A DNA stretch of 64,000 bases from assembly GCF_016756615.1 (NCBI RefSeq), contig NZ_AP023262.1:3411501-3475500 (forward strand), read 5' to 3'. The number at the start of each line of letters is the position of its first letter. Positions within the stretch are counted from its first letter, which is position 1. Below, piece by piece: positions 50,571-60,715 of the stretch. The position numbers were made by a program, and so were the translations under genes. Under the pieces are notes generated by a model. It was not told the origin of the DNA and did not search any database. It worked only from the letters and a program-made list of their open reading frames with translations. The stretch comes from Mesorhizobium sp. L-8-3. GTDB lineage: Bacteria; Pseudomonadota; Alphaproteobacteria; Rhizobiales; Rhizobiaceae.

Positions 50571-51929
50571 ATGGAAAACGTCGTTACGATACCGAATTCC
50601 AAACCTGCCTTCGGCAATGGAGAAAAGGCCAACAAGCTGAAGAGCACGCGTTTCGGCAGCAAGCTGGTCAACGACTATTGGAGCGGTGTGTTCGCCGCCA
50701 GGGAGGAGGGCAAGAAGGTCGTCTGGTACAACGGCACCTATATCCCCCCGTTCTTCCACGCTCATGATCTGGTCTGGGTCCACGGCGAGGCATGGTCGGC
50801 GATGCTGGCTGCCAGGCATCAGGAGATCGGTGCCCAGGCACGCGGTGAGCAGCGCGGCTACGATCGGGAACTGTGCTCCTATGCACGCACCCATATCGGC
50901 CAGATGCTGATCGAGTTGGACAAGGCCAAGTCGGGCGAGGGGGGCGCGAGCCTCGACGATCCGCGCATCCAGGCGATGCTGAAGCTTCCGCCGCCCGACA
51001 TGATCGTGAACGCCTATCCCTATTGCTCCTCCGGCCAGCAATGGGACGACATCACATACCGCGTGTTCGGCAAGAAGGTGCCTATGTTCACCATCCAGAT
51101 CCCTCTTCTGTGGGGCGGGCGGCAGGACGCCGGTTACCTTCGGGGCGAGGAGTGGGAGCAGCGTTCGCGCTACGTCGCCGACCAGTTGATCGAACTCACC
51201 AGGTTCCTGGAGGCCAATACCGGCCGCAAGTTCAATTTCGACCGGCTCTCCGAGACGATGAGCTATATCAGGAAGGCGGCGGAGTTGCGCCTTGAAGGCA
51301 TGGCGCTGTGCACCGCGCACCCGGCGCCGGCGAGCTTCTTCGATTGGATCGTCTCGATCGCGCCGATGAGCTTCCTGCCCGGCGACCAGAACATCGTCGA
51401 CTACTTCCAGGGCGTAAAGGACGAGATCGTCGAGCGCCTCGCTGCCGGCGAGGGGGCTGTGAGGAACGAACGCTACCGTCTGTTCTTCGACGGCATGATG
51501 AACTGGAACAAGGTGGGTTGGCTGGCCGACAAGTTCGCCCAGGTCAACGCCTGCGTGGTGGCCGGGCGCTACACCCACATGTCGTTCTGGCAAGAGCCGC
51601 AGCTCATCGACCTCGGTGACCCCGTGCTCGGAATGGCGCAGAACTACCTCGTCTGCCCGAACAACCATGGCGCGCCGATCATGATCGGCGAGATAGAGAA
51701 GCTCTGCGACAAATATGAACTCGACGGCGTGGTCTGCCATGCCTCGCGCACCTGCCGCGGGATGACCAATGCCCAGTTCCTGATCGCGAATTCGGCGAAG
51801 AAATACGGCCGCCAGGCCATGTTCTTCGAAGGCGATGTCGCCGACGAGAGCTTCTACAAGGACGAACTCCTCAACGTCCGCCTCGAAGCGATGGTCGAGG
51901 CGATGGAGGCGAAGCGCAGGGCGGCCTGA
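50571..51929 (+). CDS. 2-hydroxyacyl-CoA dehydratase/benzoyl-CoA reductase subunit (BcrB/HgdA-like)
   Basis: 452 residues. Candidate cluster ligands: Cys102 (RELCSYARTHIG), Cys152 (AYPYCSSGQQWDD) and Cys395 (CHASRTCRGMTN), the three-Cys spacing of BcrB-type subunits, plus Cys389. Other family marks: GRYTHMSFWQEPQLIDLGDP and FEGDVADESFYKDELLNVR. Partner of the preceding BcrC-like subunit, separated by a hairpin-forming repeat. Clearly paralogous to the protein at 62.3-63.6 kb. SD TAGGAGG. The catalytic type (reductase or dehydratase) is unresolved. Confidence 0.9.
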   Translation: MENVVTIPNSKPAFGNGEKANKLKSTRFGSKLVNDYWSGVFAAREEGKKVVWYNGTYIPPFFHAHDLVWVHGEAWSAMLAARHQEIGAQARGEQRGYDRELCSYARTHIGQMLIELDKAKSGEGGASLDDPRIQAMLKLPPPDMIVNAYPYCSSGQQWDDITYRVFGKKVPMFTIQIPLLWGGRQDAGYLRGEEWEQRSRYVADQLIELTRFLEANTGRKFNFDRLSETMSYIRKAAELRLEGMALCTAHPAPASFFDWIVSIAPMSFLPGDQNIVDYFQGVKDEIVERLAAGEGAVRNERYRLFFDGMMNWNKVGWLADKFAQVNACVVAGRYTHMSFWQEPQLIDLGDPVLGMAQNYLVCPNNHGAPIMIGEIEKLCDKYELDGVVCHASRTCRGMTNAQFLIANSAKKYGRQAMFFEGDVADESFYKDELLNVRLEAMVEAMEAKRRAA

Positions 51930-51957
51930 GAACTCATGAATTCCAGGTTCCGACACT

Positions 51958-51977
51958 TAATATGCTTGCGTACCATA
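51958..51977 (+). promoter_or_regulatory. Operator-like motif, second exact 20-bp copy
   Basis: TAATATGCTTGCGTACCATA, base for base the same as the copy in the badH promoter gap 15 kb away, although the flanks differ. It lies about 50 bases upstream of the SDR ATG, after the BcrB-like gene. Confidence 0.7.
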
Positions 51978-52024
51978 ATGATGATTACTAGAATTGGGCG
52001 AGTTCCAATGGGAGGTATCGCCTG

Positions 52025-52825
52025 ATGTCCGTCGCTCCACGACGGGTGCCGTTCGCCATGAACGAAGCCCGTGTCCTGATCGCCGGTGGAACCGCCGGCG
52101 TCGGCCTCGCCACAGCCAAGCGCTTTGCGGCGCTCGGCGCGCCGCACGTGACCATCAATGGAAGAAATGCCGAGCGCGGCGAGACCGCGAGGATGGCCGT
52201 GCAGGAACTCTATCCTGCCTGCAAGGTGCACTTCGTCGCGGCCGACAGTTGCGTGACCGAGCAGGCGGTCGAAGTCGGGCGCAGGGCCGAGGAACTGATG
52301 GGTGGCGTGGACGTGCTCGTCAATTCGACCGTCAGCGCCTATCCCTATCCGACCCTCTTCCACAAGATCGATATCAACGACATCCAGGGCATGGTGCTCT
52401 CGCAGGTGATGCCCCATTTCCTGCTTGCCCGCGCGGTGATGGACGGCATGCGCGCGCGGGAGAACGGCGCTATCATCAACATCGCTTCCGACGCCGGAAA
52501 GGTCACGACGCCGGGCGAAACGATCATAGGCGGACTGATGGCGGCGATCATGATGTTCAGCCGGGCCCTCGCCATGGAGGCCAAGCGTTCCAACATCAGG
52601 ATCAATTGCGTGACCCCGTCCATCATCGAGGGAACGCTCACCCACGACACGGTCATGGGAGCCGAGTTCTCCGCCAAGCTCTTCTCCAAGGCGATCGGGA
52701 TGGCTCAGCTCGGCGTGGTCAATGCCGAGGACATGGCCGAATTGATCACCTTCCTCGCCAGCCCGGCGGCGGCGAAACTCACCGGCCAGGCGATCAGCCT
52801 GAACGGCGGCATCTCGGCGGCGTGA
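52025..52825 (+). CDS. SDR-fold protein lacking the Tyr-Lys catalytic pair
   Basis: 266 residues with the Rossmann motif AGGTAGVGLATAKRF and the usual strand pattern, ending GQAISLNGGISAA. In the segment that normally reads YxASK before the helix ending in RALA, this protein has IGGLM (GETIIGGLMAAIMMFSRALA), so both Tyr and Lys are gone; Ser is kept in NIASDAGKV. It may use other residues, act as a hydratase or isomerase, or be a non-catalytic partner of the PECR-like SDR encoded 11 bases downstream. ATG preceded by GGGAGG. Confidence 0.87.
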   Translation: MSVAPRRVPFAMNEARVLIAGGTAGVGLATAKRFAALGAPHVTINGRNAERGETARMAVQELYPACKVHFVAADSCVTEQAVEVGRRAEELMGGVDVLVNSTVSAYPYPTLFHKIDINDIQGMVLSQVMPHFLLARAVMDGMRARENGAIINIASDAGKVTTPGETIIGGLMAAIMMFSRALAMEAKRSNIRINCVTPSIIEGTLTHDTVMGAEFSAKLFSKAIGMAQLGVVNAEDMAELITFLASPAAAKLTGQAISLNGGISAA

Positions 52826-52836
52826 GGAGACGGACC

Positions 52837-53706
<870 letters not shown>

Positions 53707-53770
53707 CGGCCGTTCGGGAACACGCACGGGCCAGGGCCGGAGGAGCCCAAGCCATCTGAAGGAGGAACAG

Positions 53771-55426
53771 ATGAACGCGCATCCCAAATTCACCGAGAGC
53801 TACTTCCCGAAATACGAAACGGGACCTCTCATCGAAAGCACGCTCGGCGATCTCATGCTGAGGAACGCCGAGGTGGTTCCGGATCGCCTCGCCCTCATCG
53901 AGGGCGCGGCCGATCCATCCCAGCGTCGCCGTTGGAGCTATCGTCAACTCGTCGACGAGGTATTGGCCTGCGCGAGAGGGCTCCTGAAGCATTTCAAGCC
54001 GGGCGACCGTGTCGGCCTGCTTGCTCCCGAAACACCCGAATGGGTGATCTTCCAGCACGGCATGAGCTTTGCCGGCCTCATCATCGTGCCGATCAATCCG
54101 GCATACACGGCGCGTGAGGTCGCCTTCATCCTGGGCAATGCGAAAGCCGCCGGCGTGGTCTACGCCGACGAGTCGCGAGGCAAGAATCTCGCCGCGGTCG
54201 TGCAGGAAATGCAGGCACAGCTCGACCATCTGCACACCGCCGTCAATGTCGCGGATCTGGCGGCGTTGCAGGCCGCAGGGGATCCAGCCACGCCGCTGCC
54301 CGAGCAGGACCCCGGTCAGGTCATGCAGATCCAGTATACGTCAGGCACGACCGGGTTCCCCAAGGGGGCCTGCCTCCATCACCGAGGCGTCATCAATGCC
54401 GCGCATTTCATCGTGGAGCGGGCGGCCTTTCCGATCGGCGGCGTCTGGCTGAACTCCATGCCGATGTTCCATATCGGCGGCGCGGTGGTCTCCGAGATCG
54501 GCGTGTTCTCGCGTCAGGGCACCTTCGTCCTGATGCGAAGCTTCGACCCGGGGCTCTTCCTGGAACTGATCGAGGCGGAGAAGGTCAACTGCTCCCTGAT
54601 CGTGCCGACGATGATCCTGGCGCTCCTCAATCATCCGGACGCGAAGACGCGGGATCTCACTTCGTTCAACTCGATCCTGTCCGGCGCGGCGGCGGTTCCC
54701 GAAGCGCTGGTGAAGCGGGCAAAGGCGGAGTTGAACGTCGAGTTCGCCATCATGTACGGCCAGACGGAATCGAACGGGCCTTTCCTGGAAACCTTCACGA
54801 CCGACAGCGACGAACTGCAGTCGCAGACGATCGGGCGGCCCATCCCGCATGTCGAGGTCAAGGTCGTCGATGTGGTGACGATGCAGACCGCGCCCGTGAA
54901 TACGGTCGGCGAGTACTGGGTCCGCGGCTTCAACACGATGACGGGGTACTACGGACAGCCGGAAGCCAGCCGGGCGGCGCTGACGGAAGACGGCTGGCTG
55001 CGGACGGGCGACCTCGGGACAATGGACGAGAATGGCTATTTCCGCATCACCGGGCGGTTGAAGGAGATGATCATCCGCGGCGGAATGAACCTCTACCCGT
55101 CCGAGATCGAGAGCATCCTCTTCGAACATGCCGACGTGGCACAGGTGGCGGTGATCGGCGTGGCGGACGACACCTGGGGCGAAACCGTCGCCGCGGTGAT
55201 CCTGCCCAAGAATCCCGAGGCTCCGCCAAGTCCCGACGTGCTCTGGTCCTACTGCCGGAAGAACCTTTCCCCACAGAAGACCCCGGAGCACTGGATATTC
55301 GTCAACGAATATCCGATGACGGCCACGGGCAAGATCCAGAAGAACGTCCTGCGCGACTGGTGCGCCGAGGGCAAGCTCCAGCCCGTCACCTGGCGACGCC
55401 CGGACAGGGATTCGAAAGTCGCCTGA
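53771..55426 (+). CDS. Acyl-CoA ligase, AMP-forming
   Basis: 551 residues: QYTSGTTGFPKGACLHHRG P-loop, IMYGQTESNGPF, WLRTGDLGTMDENGYFRITGRLKEMIIRGGMNLYPSEIE and TATGKIQKNVLR with the catalytic Lys. Paralogue of the 47.5-kb ligase. ATG with GAAGGAGGAAC upstream, 64 bases after the PECR-like gene. Last gene of this plus-strand block; substrate unknown. Confidence 0.93.
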   Translation: MNAHPKFTESYFPKYETGPLIESTLGDLMLRNAEVVPDRLALIEGAADPSQRRRWSYRQLVDEVLACARGLLKHFKPGDRVGLLAPETPEWVIFQHGMSFAGLIIVPINPAYTAREVAFILGNAKAAGVVYADESRGKNLAAVVQEMQAQLDHLHTAVNVADLAALQAAGDPATPLPEQDPGQVMQIQYTSGTTGFPKGACLHHRGVINAAHFIVERAAFPIGGVWLNSMPMFHIGGAVVSEIGVFSRQGTFVLMRSFDPGLFLELIEAEKVNCSLIVPTMILALLNHPDAKTRDLTSFNSILSGAAAVPEALVKRAKAELNVEFAIMYGQTESNGPFLETFTTDSDELQSQTIGRPIPHVEVKVVDVVTMQTAPVNTVGEYWVRGFNTMTGYYGQPEASRAALTEDGWLRTGDLGTMDENGYFRITGRLKEMIIRGGMNLYPSEIESILFEHADVAQVAVIGVADDTWGETVAAVILPKNPEAPPSPDVLWSYCRKNLSPQKTPEHWIFVNEYPMTATGKIQKNVLRDWCAEGKLQPVTWRRPDRDSKVA

Positions 55427-55441
55427 TCCTGGGACCGTCAA

Positions 55442-55471
55442 GCCCGTCGGCGCCGTCGCGGCGCGACGGGC
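55442..55471 (+). terminator. GC-rich hairpin after the 53.8-kb ligase gene
   Basis: GCCCGTCG/CGACGGGC (8 bp) enclosing CGCCG-TCG-CGGCG, 15 bases after the stop. A strong stem without a U-run, in a 138-base convergent gap that otherwise shows nothing. Confidence 0.5.
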
Positions 55472-55564
55472 CGACTCGACGACGCGAGCGTGAATGGCGC
55501 TCGCCCACAGAATCTCGAGCTGAACTGCGCAATGGGAAAGATGACACGCCAACTACGGCGTGCT

Positions 55565-56044
55565 TTAGGCCGGTCGCTTGCGCACCAGTGTCGCGACGTC
55601 GCCCGAGACGACCGTCCGGCCATCCTGGTTCAGCAACTCGACCCTGTCGATGACGATGCCTGCGTCGGGTCGGCTGCGGCTCTGCCGCTTCTCGATCGTC
55701 GTCCAGCGCGCCTGGACGGTTTCGCCGATCCTGACCGGACCGTGGAAGGAAATGTTGTTCCAGCCGAGCAGGGCGATCCCCGTACCCACGAGATGACCGG
55801 CGCGGGTCACGAGGCCATGCGCCAGCGAAAGGTTCAGCATGCCATGGGCGATGCGACCGCCGAATTCGGTGGTGCGTGCATAGGCCTCGTTGGTGTGCAG
55901 CTCGCACAGATCGCCGGTCATTCCTCCGAACAGGAGCACGTCCGCATCGGTAATCGTCCTCGACGGCGTGTAATGGACGACGCCGGCTTCCTGCGTTTCG
56001 AACCAGTCGTCGGAATGCGGGGTGTAGGGTTGGACCACCGCCAT
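55565..56044 (-). CDS. MaoC-family dehydratase
   Basis: 159 residues, single hotdog: RTITDADVLLFGGMTGDLCELHTNEAYA and EFGGRIAHGMLNLSLAHGL, where the hydratase-2-like motif keeps Asp and His (GDLxxLHTN). Related to R-specific enoyl-CoA hydratases (PhaJ-like). Its ATG overlaps the LivF-like stop (TGATG) and a GTG one codon earlier is possible. Being the last gene of a transporter operon ties the imported compound to a beta-oxidation-type hydration. Confidence 0.88.
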   Translation of the reverse strand: MAVVQPYTPHSDDWFETQEAGVVHYTPSRTITDADVLLFGGMTGDLCELHTNEAYARTTEFGGRIAHGMLNLSLAHGLVTRAGHLVGTGIALLGWNNISFHGPVRIGETVQARWTTIEKRQSRSRPDAGIVIDRVELLNQDGRTVVSGDVATLVRKRPA

Positions 56045-56772
56045 CACGCCGCCGCCATTCGTCCGAGATAGCTTTGATGCAAGGCGGGATTGTCGCGCAA
56101 TTCGTTGCCCGGGCCTTCGGCGCGGACGCGGCCGACGGCCATCACATACCCATAATCGGCGAGCTGGAGCGCCTCGTCGGCATGCTGCTCGACCAGGAGA
56201 ATCGTCAGGCCGTCGCTCCGCAGCTTCGCCAGGATATAGAAGATCTGGTCGACGATCATCGGCGCCAGGCCGAGCGAGGGCTCGTCGAGCATCAGCAGCT
56301 TCGGTTCGGCCATGAGGGCACGCGAGATGGCGACCATCTGCTGCTCGCCGCCGGACATCGTGCCGGCTCGCTGGCCGATGCGCTGCTTCATGATCGGAAA
56401 CAGATCCAGCACATAGTCCAATCGTTCCTGATACCTGCGGCCCGATTCCGCCCTGCCGGCCAGGCGATGAAAACCGAGTCGAAGGTTCTCCTCGACCGTG
56501 AGCGGCGCGAAGAGCTGGCGCCCTTCGGGAACCTGTACGATGCCGAGATCCACGACATCGGCGGGCCTCCGGCTGGTGATGTCGTGCCCTTCAAACCGGA
56601 TCTTGCCGGAATAGGTCGTGACGAGCCGGGATATCGTGTTGACGATCGTCGATTTGCCGGCGCCGTTGGCGCCGACCACGGAAACGATCCTGCCTTGCGG
56701 GATTTCGATCGAGACCCCATCGAGAGCGATGGATTTGCTGTAGCCAGCGACGATCTCTTCAAGCCGCAGCAT
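56044..56772 (-). CDS. ABC transporter ATP-binding protein (LivF-like), second system
   Basis: 242 residues: Walker A GANGAGKST, signature MSGGEQQMVAISRAL, Walker B LLMLDEPSLGLAP, H-loop LVEQHADEAL. ATG chosen for GGAGGGC upstream; a TTG six codons earlier is the alternative. Overlaps the LivG-like gene end by 14 bases. Energises uptake together with that protein. Confidence 0.94.
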   Translation of the reverse strand: MLRLEEIVAGYSKSIALDGVSIEIPQGRIVSVVGANGAGKSTIVNTISRLVTTYSGKIRFEGHDITSRRPADVVDLGIVQVPEGRQLFAPLTVEENLRLGFHRLAGRAESGRRYQERLDYVLDLFPIMKQRIGQRAGTMSGGEQQMVAISRALMAEPKLLMLDEPSLGLAPMIVDQIFYILAKLRSDGLTILLVEQHADEALQLADYGYVMAVGRVRAEGPGNELRDNPALHQSYLGRMAAA

Positions 56773-57547
56773 CGGCTGCCCTCCGTCCAAAATAGGCCGC
56801 GATCACGTCCCGGTTCTTGCTCACTTCTCCGGGCGTGCCGTCCGCGATCTTGGTTCCCTGGTCCATGACGACGATGGTGTCACAGGCCTTCATGATGAAG
56901 TCGATGTCGTGTTCGACCAGAAGCATTGTGAGCCCCCTTTTTCGCAGCAGGGCCAGCATGTCACCCAGATTGCGTGTCTCGGCGTCGTTGAGGCCGGCCG
57001 CCGGCTCGTCCAGCATCAGCAGGGCAGGGTCGGCGGCCAACGCCCGCGCGATGTCGACTAGGCGCAACTGGCCGAGGGTGAGTTGATCGATGCGGTGACC
57101 AGCACGGTCGGCCAGACCCACAAAAGCCAGGAGTTCCATCGCCCGCTTGCGGCTGTGTCGCTCCTGCACATGGAGCGACGGCAGCCGGATCAACGAGCGC
57201 AGAATGCCGTCGGGGAACTTCGGGTGCAGTCCGAGCTGCACGTTTTCCAGAACCGAGAGCCCGCGAAACAACCGGACGATCTGGAACGTGCGCGCCATTC
57301 CCATCGGAGAACGCGTATGGGCGGGGTACCCGGTCACGCACTCGCCGCGGAACCATATGTCGCCCGAGGTGGGAGGGCGCACACCGGTGATCAGGTCGAA
57401 CGTCGTCGACTTGCCGGCGCCGTTTGGCCCGATCAGGCCCTTCACCTCGCCGGCGGCTATGCCGAAGGAGACGTCGTTGACGGCGAAAAGGCCGCCAAAG
57501 CGCCGCGTCAGGCGGTCCACCCGGAGGATCGTTTCGCTTTGAGTCAT
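56759..57547 (-). CDS. ABC transporter ATP-binding protein (LivG-like), second system
   Basis: 262 residues: Walker A GPNGAGKST, the weak signature QLTLGQLRLVDIARAL, Walker B LLMLDEPAAGLND, H-loop LVEHDIDF. The start overlaps the LivM-like stop by ATGA. Cytoplasmic partner of the LivF-like ATPase. Confidence 0.94.
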   Translation of the reverse strand: MTQSETILRVDRLTRRFGGLFAVNDVSFGIAAGEVKGLIGPNGAGKSTTFDLITGVRPPTSGDIWFRGECVTGYPAHTRSPMGMARTFQIVRLFRGLSVLENVQLGLHPKFPDGILRSLIRLPSLHVQERHSRKRAMELLAFVGLADRAGHRIDQLTLGQLRLVDIARALAADPALLMLDEPAAGLNDAETRNLGDMLALLRKRGLTMLLVEHDIDFIMKACDTIVVMDQGTKIADGTPGEVSKNRDVIAAYFGRRAADAAA

Positions 57548-58557
57548 GACGCGCCTCCGTTCACTTCCTGCGGGCGCTTCTGAAGGACCACATCGGGTTT
57601 GCGGGCCCGGAACCAGTCGCGGCGCTCGAGGATGCCGGAAAGCCCGTGGGGCAGGAAAAGCAGGAACAGAAGAATGAACAGGCCATAGACCACCGTTTCC
57701 AGCTCGCCGAACCGGGTGAGGACCTGGGGGAGGATCACGACGATGATCGACCCGAGGATGGGCCCGAAACGTGTTCCCAACCCGCCGACCACGACGATGG
57801 TCAGCATGGACACCAGCACGTGGAATTCGGAGAGGCTGGGGTCCACCCGCAGCGACGTTATGCCGAAACAGACGCCGGAAATGGCGGCCGTCACTCCTGA
57901 TAGCACCAGGATGGCGAGCTTGTAGCGCGTCACGCGGACGCCCAAGGCCTGTGCCGCGGTCTCGTCGTCGCGAATGGCCTGCATGGCGCGGCCGAGATGC
58001 GAACGGACCAGGAAGTCGTGCAGGAAAAGGACCGCTGCCGCCATGCCAAGCACGACGAAATAGATGCCGGTGCGGCCGATCTGCTCACCGTCCCATTGCA
58101 GTGGCGGGACGGCTACCCCGCTCTGGCCTCCGGTGAATTCTATCCACCGATTGGCGACGCCGTTCTGGATGAGCATGAAAGCCAGCGTCGCCATCGCGAG
58201 ATAGTGCGTGCGCAAGCGAAGCAGCGGCAGTCCGATGAGCAACGAAAGAATCGCGACAAAAACCAGCGACCCGAAAAAGGACGGCACCGGCGACCAGCCC
58301 AGCTTCACCTGCAGCATGGCGAAGGCATAGGCGCCGATGGCATAGAAGGCGGGCTGGCCGAGCGAGATCTGGCCGGAGAAGCCGTAGAGCAGGTTGAAGC
58401 CCATGCACAGGATCGCATAGATCCAGACCAGCATTGCCAGGCGCAGGTGAAAGCCGCTCGTGAGCACGAAGGGCAAGGCGATGCCCAGCGCCAGGATGCA
58501 CAGGACCGGAATGATAGTGGGCGCCCTCGGCGCCTCCGGAATGCTTCTTCCGATCAT
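57544..58557 (-). CDS. ABC transporter permease (LivM-like), second system
   Basis: 337 residues, about nine membrane segments: GFNLLYGFSGQISLGQPAFYAIGAYAFAM-type segment, AIRDDETAAQALGV and VVGGLGTRFGPILGSII. An ATG seven codons upstream overlaps the LivH-like gene; the ATG used here follows its stop by one base. C-terminus HGLSGILERRDWF is cytoplasmic. Confidence 0.93.
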   Translation of the reverse strand: MIGRSIPEAPRAPTIIPVLCILALGIALPFVLTSGFHLRLAMLVWIYAILCMGFNLLYGFSGQISLGQPAFYAIGAYAFAMLQVKLGWSPVPSFFGSLVFVAILSLLIGLPLLRLRTHYLAMATLAFMLIQNGVANRWIEFTGGQSGVAVPPLQWDGEQIGRTGIYFVVLGMAAAVLFLHDFLVRSHLGRAMQAIRDDETAAQALGVRVTRYKLAILVLSGVTAAISGVCFGITSLRVDPSLSEFHVLVSMLTIVVVGGLGTRFGPILGSIIVVILPQVLTRFGELETVVYGLFILLFLLFLPHGLSGILERRDWFRARKPDVVLQKRPQEVNGGAS

Positions 58558-58558
58558 G

Positions 58559-59443
58559 TCAGCGACGCTCCGCTTCATAGTCGCCGAGCAGTCCGTAGGG
58601 ACGGACGATCAGCATGAGAAGGATCAGGACGAAGATCGCCGGTTCGGCGTAGAGCGAAGTGCCGTAGCCGGCCATCAGGGCCTCCATCATGCCGATGGCG
58701 ATGCCGCCGGCGGCTGCCGCGAAAGGAGAGCCCAGTCCACCGAGAATCGCCGCCATGAAGCCTTTCACGGTCAGGAGCAGACCCATGCCGACATGCCCGC
58801 CGAGCAGAGGACCGACCAGCATGCCGGCGATGCCGGAGATGGAGGCGGAGAAGATGAAGGAGAACTGGACGATACGCTCGGAACGGATGCCCATAAGGAG
58901 GGCGACACGCGGATCGACGCCCGTCGCGCGGACCGACAGTCCGAAGCGCGTGCGGTATAGGATGAACCAGGTCAGCAGGAGAAAGACGAGGAAGACGAGG
59001 ATCAGCGAGATCTGCTGCAGGTTGGTGATGAGGAAGCCGAGCCGCACCGGGTCGAGCGACAGGATCGGGGGCACGTAGCGCTGGTCGGGGCCCCAGAGGA
59101 GAAAGGCCAGGCCGTATACGACGATGGCGCCGGCGAGGGTCCCGATCATGATCGTCAAGGGGGCTGCTTTGCGACGCACCAGGGGACGATAGATGCCGTA
59201 GTCGAGGCCCAGCGCTGCAATCACCACGACGGCGAGCATCGCCGCCGCGGCGATCGGCCATGGCAGCGAGAAGCTCACCATGAAGAGCACGGCGCTCATC
59301 GCGCCCAGCATCACGAATTCGCCCTGGGCAAAGTTGATGACGCGCGAAGAGCCGTAGATGACCGACAGCGACAGGCCGATCAGTCCGTAGACGCTGCCAT
59401 TGGTGAGCCCTGCGAGCAGCAGGTATGTGAGTTTCATGAGCAT
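58559..59443 (-). CDS. ABC transporter permease (LivH-like), second system
   Basis: 294 residues, about eight membrane segments: LAGLTNGSVYGLIGLSLSVI, SSRVINFAQGEFVMLGA, VKGFMAAILGGLGSPFAAAA. Inner-membrane pore subunit paired with LivM-like. A 69-base gap with a hairpin separates it from the substrate-binding protein gene upstream. Confidence 0.94.
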   Translation of the reverse strand: MLMKLTYLLLAGLTNGSVYGLIGLSLSVIYGSSRVINFAQGEFVMLGAMSAVLFMVSFSLPWPIAAAAMLAVVVIAALGLDYGIYRPLVRRKAAPLTIMIGTLAGAIVVYGLAFLLWGPDQRYVPPILSLDPVRLGFLITNLQQISLILVFLVFLLLTWFILYRTRFGLSVRATGVDPRVALLMGIRSERIVQFSFIFSASISGIAGMLVGPLLGGHVGMGLLLTVKGFMAAILGGLGSPFAAAAGGIAIGMMEALMAGYGTSLYAEPAIFVLILLMLIVRPYGLLGDYEAERR

Positions 59444-59473
59444 GGCTGAAGGTCCGCTTTCGAGGCAGGCTCG

Positions 59474-59497
59474 GCGGGGCTTGGGCGAGAGCCCCGC
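59474..59497 (-). other. Hairpin between the second substrate-binding protein and permease genes
   Basis: GCGGGGCT/AGCCCCGC, an 8-bp GC stem with an 8-base loop and no U-run. Such stems after the binding-protein gene usually protect its mRNA or cause partial termination, giving an excess of binding protein over permease. Confidence 0.6.
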
Positions 59498-59512
59498 GCA
59501 GTCTTGAACCGG

Positions 59513-60715
59513 CTACTTCTTTAGCGCGGCGGCCGTGTCCACGGCCTCGATCGCCTGACCGTTCTCAGCCACCTTCACGAAGACGAAGAAACCGTCGTCC
59601 GTCGGCCCGTGGTGGCTCTTGGAGAACTGGTAGCCGCCCTTCGACGTGCCTTGCAGGCCGGTGAAATCGCCGTGTCGGGTCGTGGCGTCGCGGATCGCGT
59701 CACGTGCTGCCTGGATGTCGCCGGACTTGACGGCTTCCTGCACCTTCTCGTCCTTGAGCACGGCTACGGCCAGGGTACCGGCGTCGTAGCCTTGCGCCGG
59801 CGAAGGGGACACGGCGAGCGGACCGTATTTCGCGGAGTAATCCTTGAAGAATTCCGCCACTTCCGGCCGGGTCGTATCGACGGAGGAAGGGACCAGGACG
59901 TCGTTGCCTGTCTCCGCGGCGAGCTCGCGGAACGCCTTCATGATGCCTACCCGAGGCATGATGACAGGCTGCTCCAGGCCCATCTGGCGGATCGTACGGA
60001 CGACCCGTGCGCCGTCGGCGGGATAGGGATAGACGAGAATGGCCTCGGGATCAGTCTGCATGATGTTGATGACCTGAGGCGATACGTCGGTCGCCGCGAC
60101 GTCGTAAGTCTGCTGCGTGGTGATCGCTATGCCCTTCTTGCCGAGTTCGGCGGTGGCCGACGCGGCGCCGGAGATGCCGAACGGCACGGAGTTGTTGATG
60201 ATCGCCACCTTCTTTACGCCGTTGGCGGCCAGTGCTTCCGCCACCGCGATCGAGTCCTGCGTCACCTTTGGACCGAAGCGGTACTGATAGTTGGCGTTGT
60301 CCGTCACCTCAGGAGCCGCTGCCGCCAGGATGTAGAGCGGGACCTTGTTCTGGTTCGCGACGGTGACGAGCGAGTTGGCGACGGCGGACGGGCTGCCGCC
60401 TATGACCAGCAGACCGGCGTCGTCCTCGGCGCAGCGCGTGCCGAAATTCGCCGCGAGTTGCGGATCGGTCTTGGTGTCATAGGTGATCAGCTCGATCTTC
60501 TGCCCCTCGATGCCGCCCGCCTCGTTCAGTGGATCCAGTACCATTTTGAGGCCGTTCAGGCTTTCGATACCGGTATCCGCGGCGGACCCGGAGCGATCAT
60601 CGATATGGCAGATGACCAGCTTGAGCGGGTCGGCGAATGTCGCGCCGACGCCAAGGGCGAGCGTGGCGGCGACCGCGGCGGTGGAACGGAAAAGATAATG
60701 GCTGATGCGTTGCAT
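59513..60715 (-). CDS. ABC transporter substrate-binding protein (LivK-like), second system
   Basis: 400 residues. Signal peptide MQRISHYLFRSTAAVAATLA with likely cleavage after ATFA|D; the mature part starts PLKLVICHIDDRSGSAADTG. Type I periplasmic binding fold of the branched-chain amino acid/aromatic acid group, with GGIEGQKIELITYDTKTDP. Only moderately like the 17-kb protein, so the two systems probably take different ligands. GGGAGGAAG precedes the ATG. First gene of operon K-H-M-G-F-maoC, with an operator-like motif about 100 bases upstream. Confidence 0.93.
   Translation of the reverse strand: MQRISHYLFRSTAAVAATLALGVGATFADPLKLVICHIDDRSGSAADTGIESLNGLKMVLDPLNEAGGIEGQKIELITYDTKTDPQLAANFGTRCAEDDAGLLVIGGSPSAVANSLVTVANQNKVPLYILAAAAPEVTDNANYQYRFGPKVTQDSIAVAEALAANGVKKVAIINNSVPFGISGAASATAELGKKGIAITTQQTYDVAATDVSPQVINIMQTDPEAILVYPYPADGARVVRTIRQMGLEQPVIMPRVGIMKAFRELAAETGNDVLVPSSVDTTRPEVAEFFKDYSAKYGPLAVSPSPAQGYDAGTLAVAVLKDEKVQEAVKSGDIQAARDAIRDATTRHGDFTGLQGTSKGGYQFSKSHHGPTDDGFFVFVKVAENGQAIEAVDTAAALKK

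Noticed and set aside
49340..51929. Firm assignment as class I benzoyl-CoA reductase BcrBC
   Set aside because: Family marks are shared with 2-hydroxyacyl-CoA dehydratases, and the BcrA/BcrD pair is not visible; left as family-level call.
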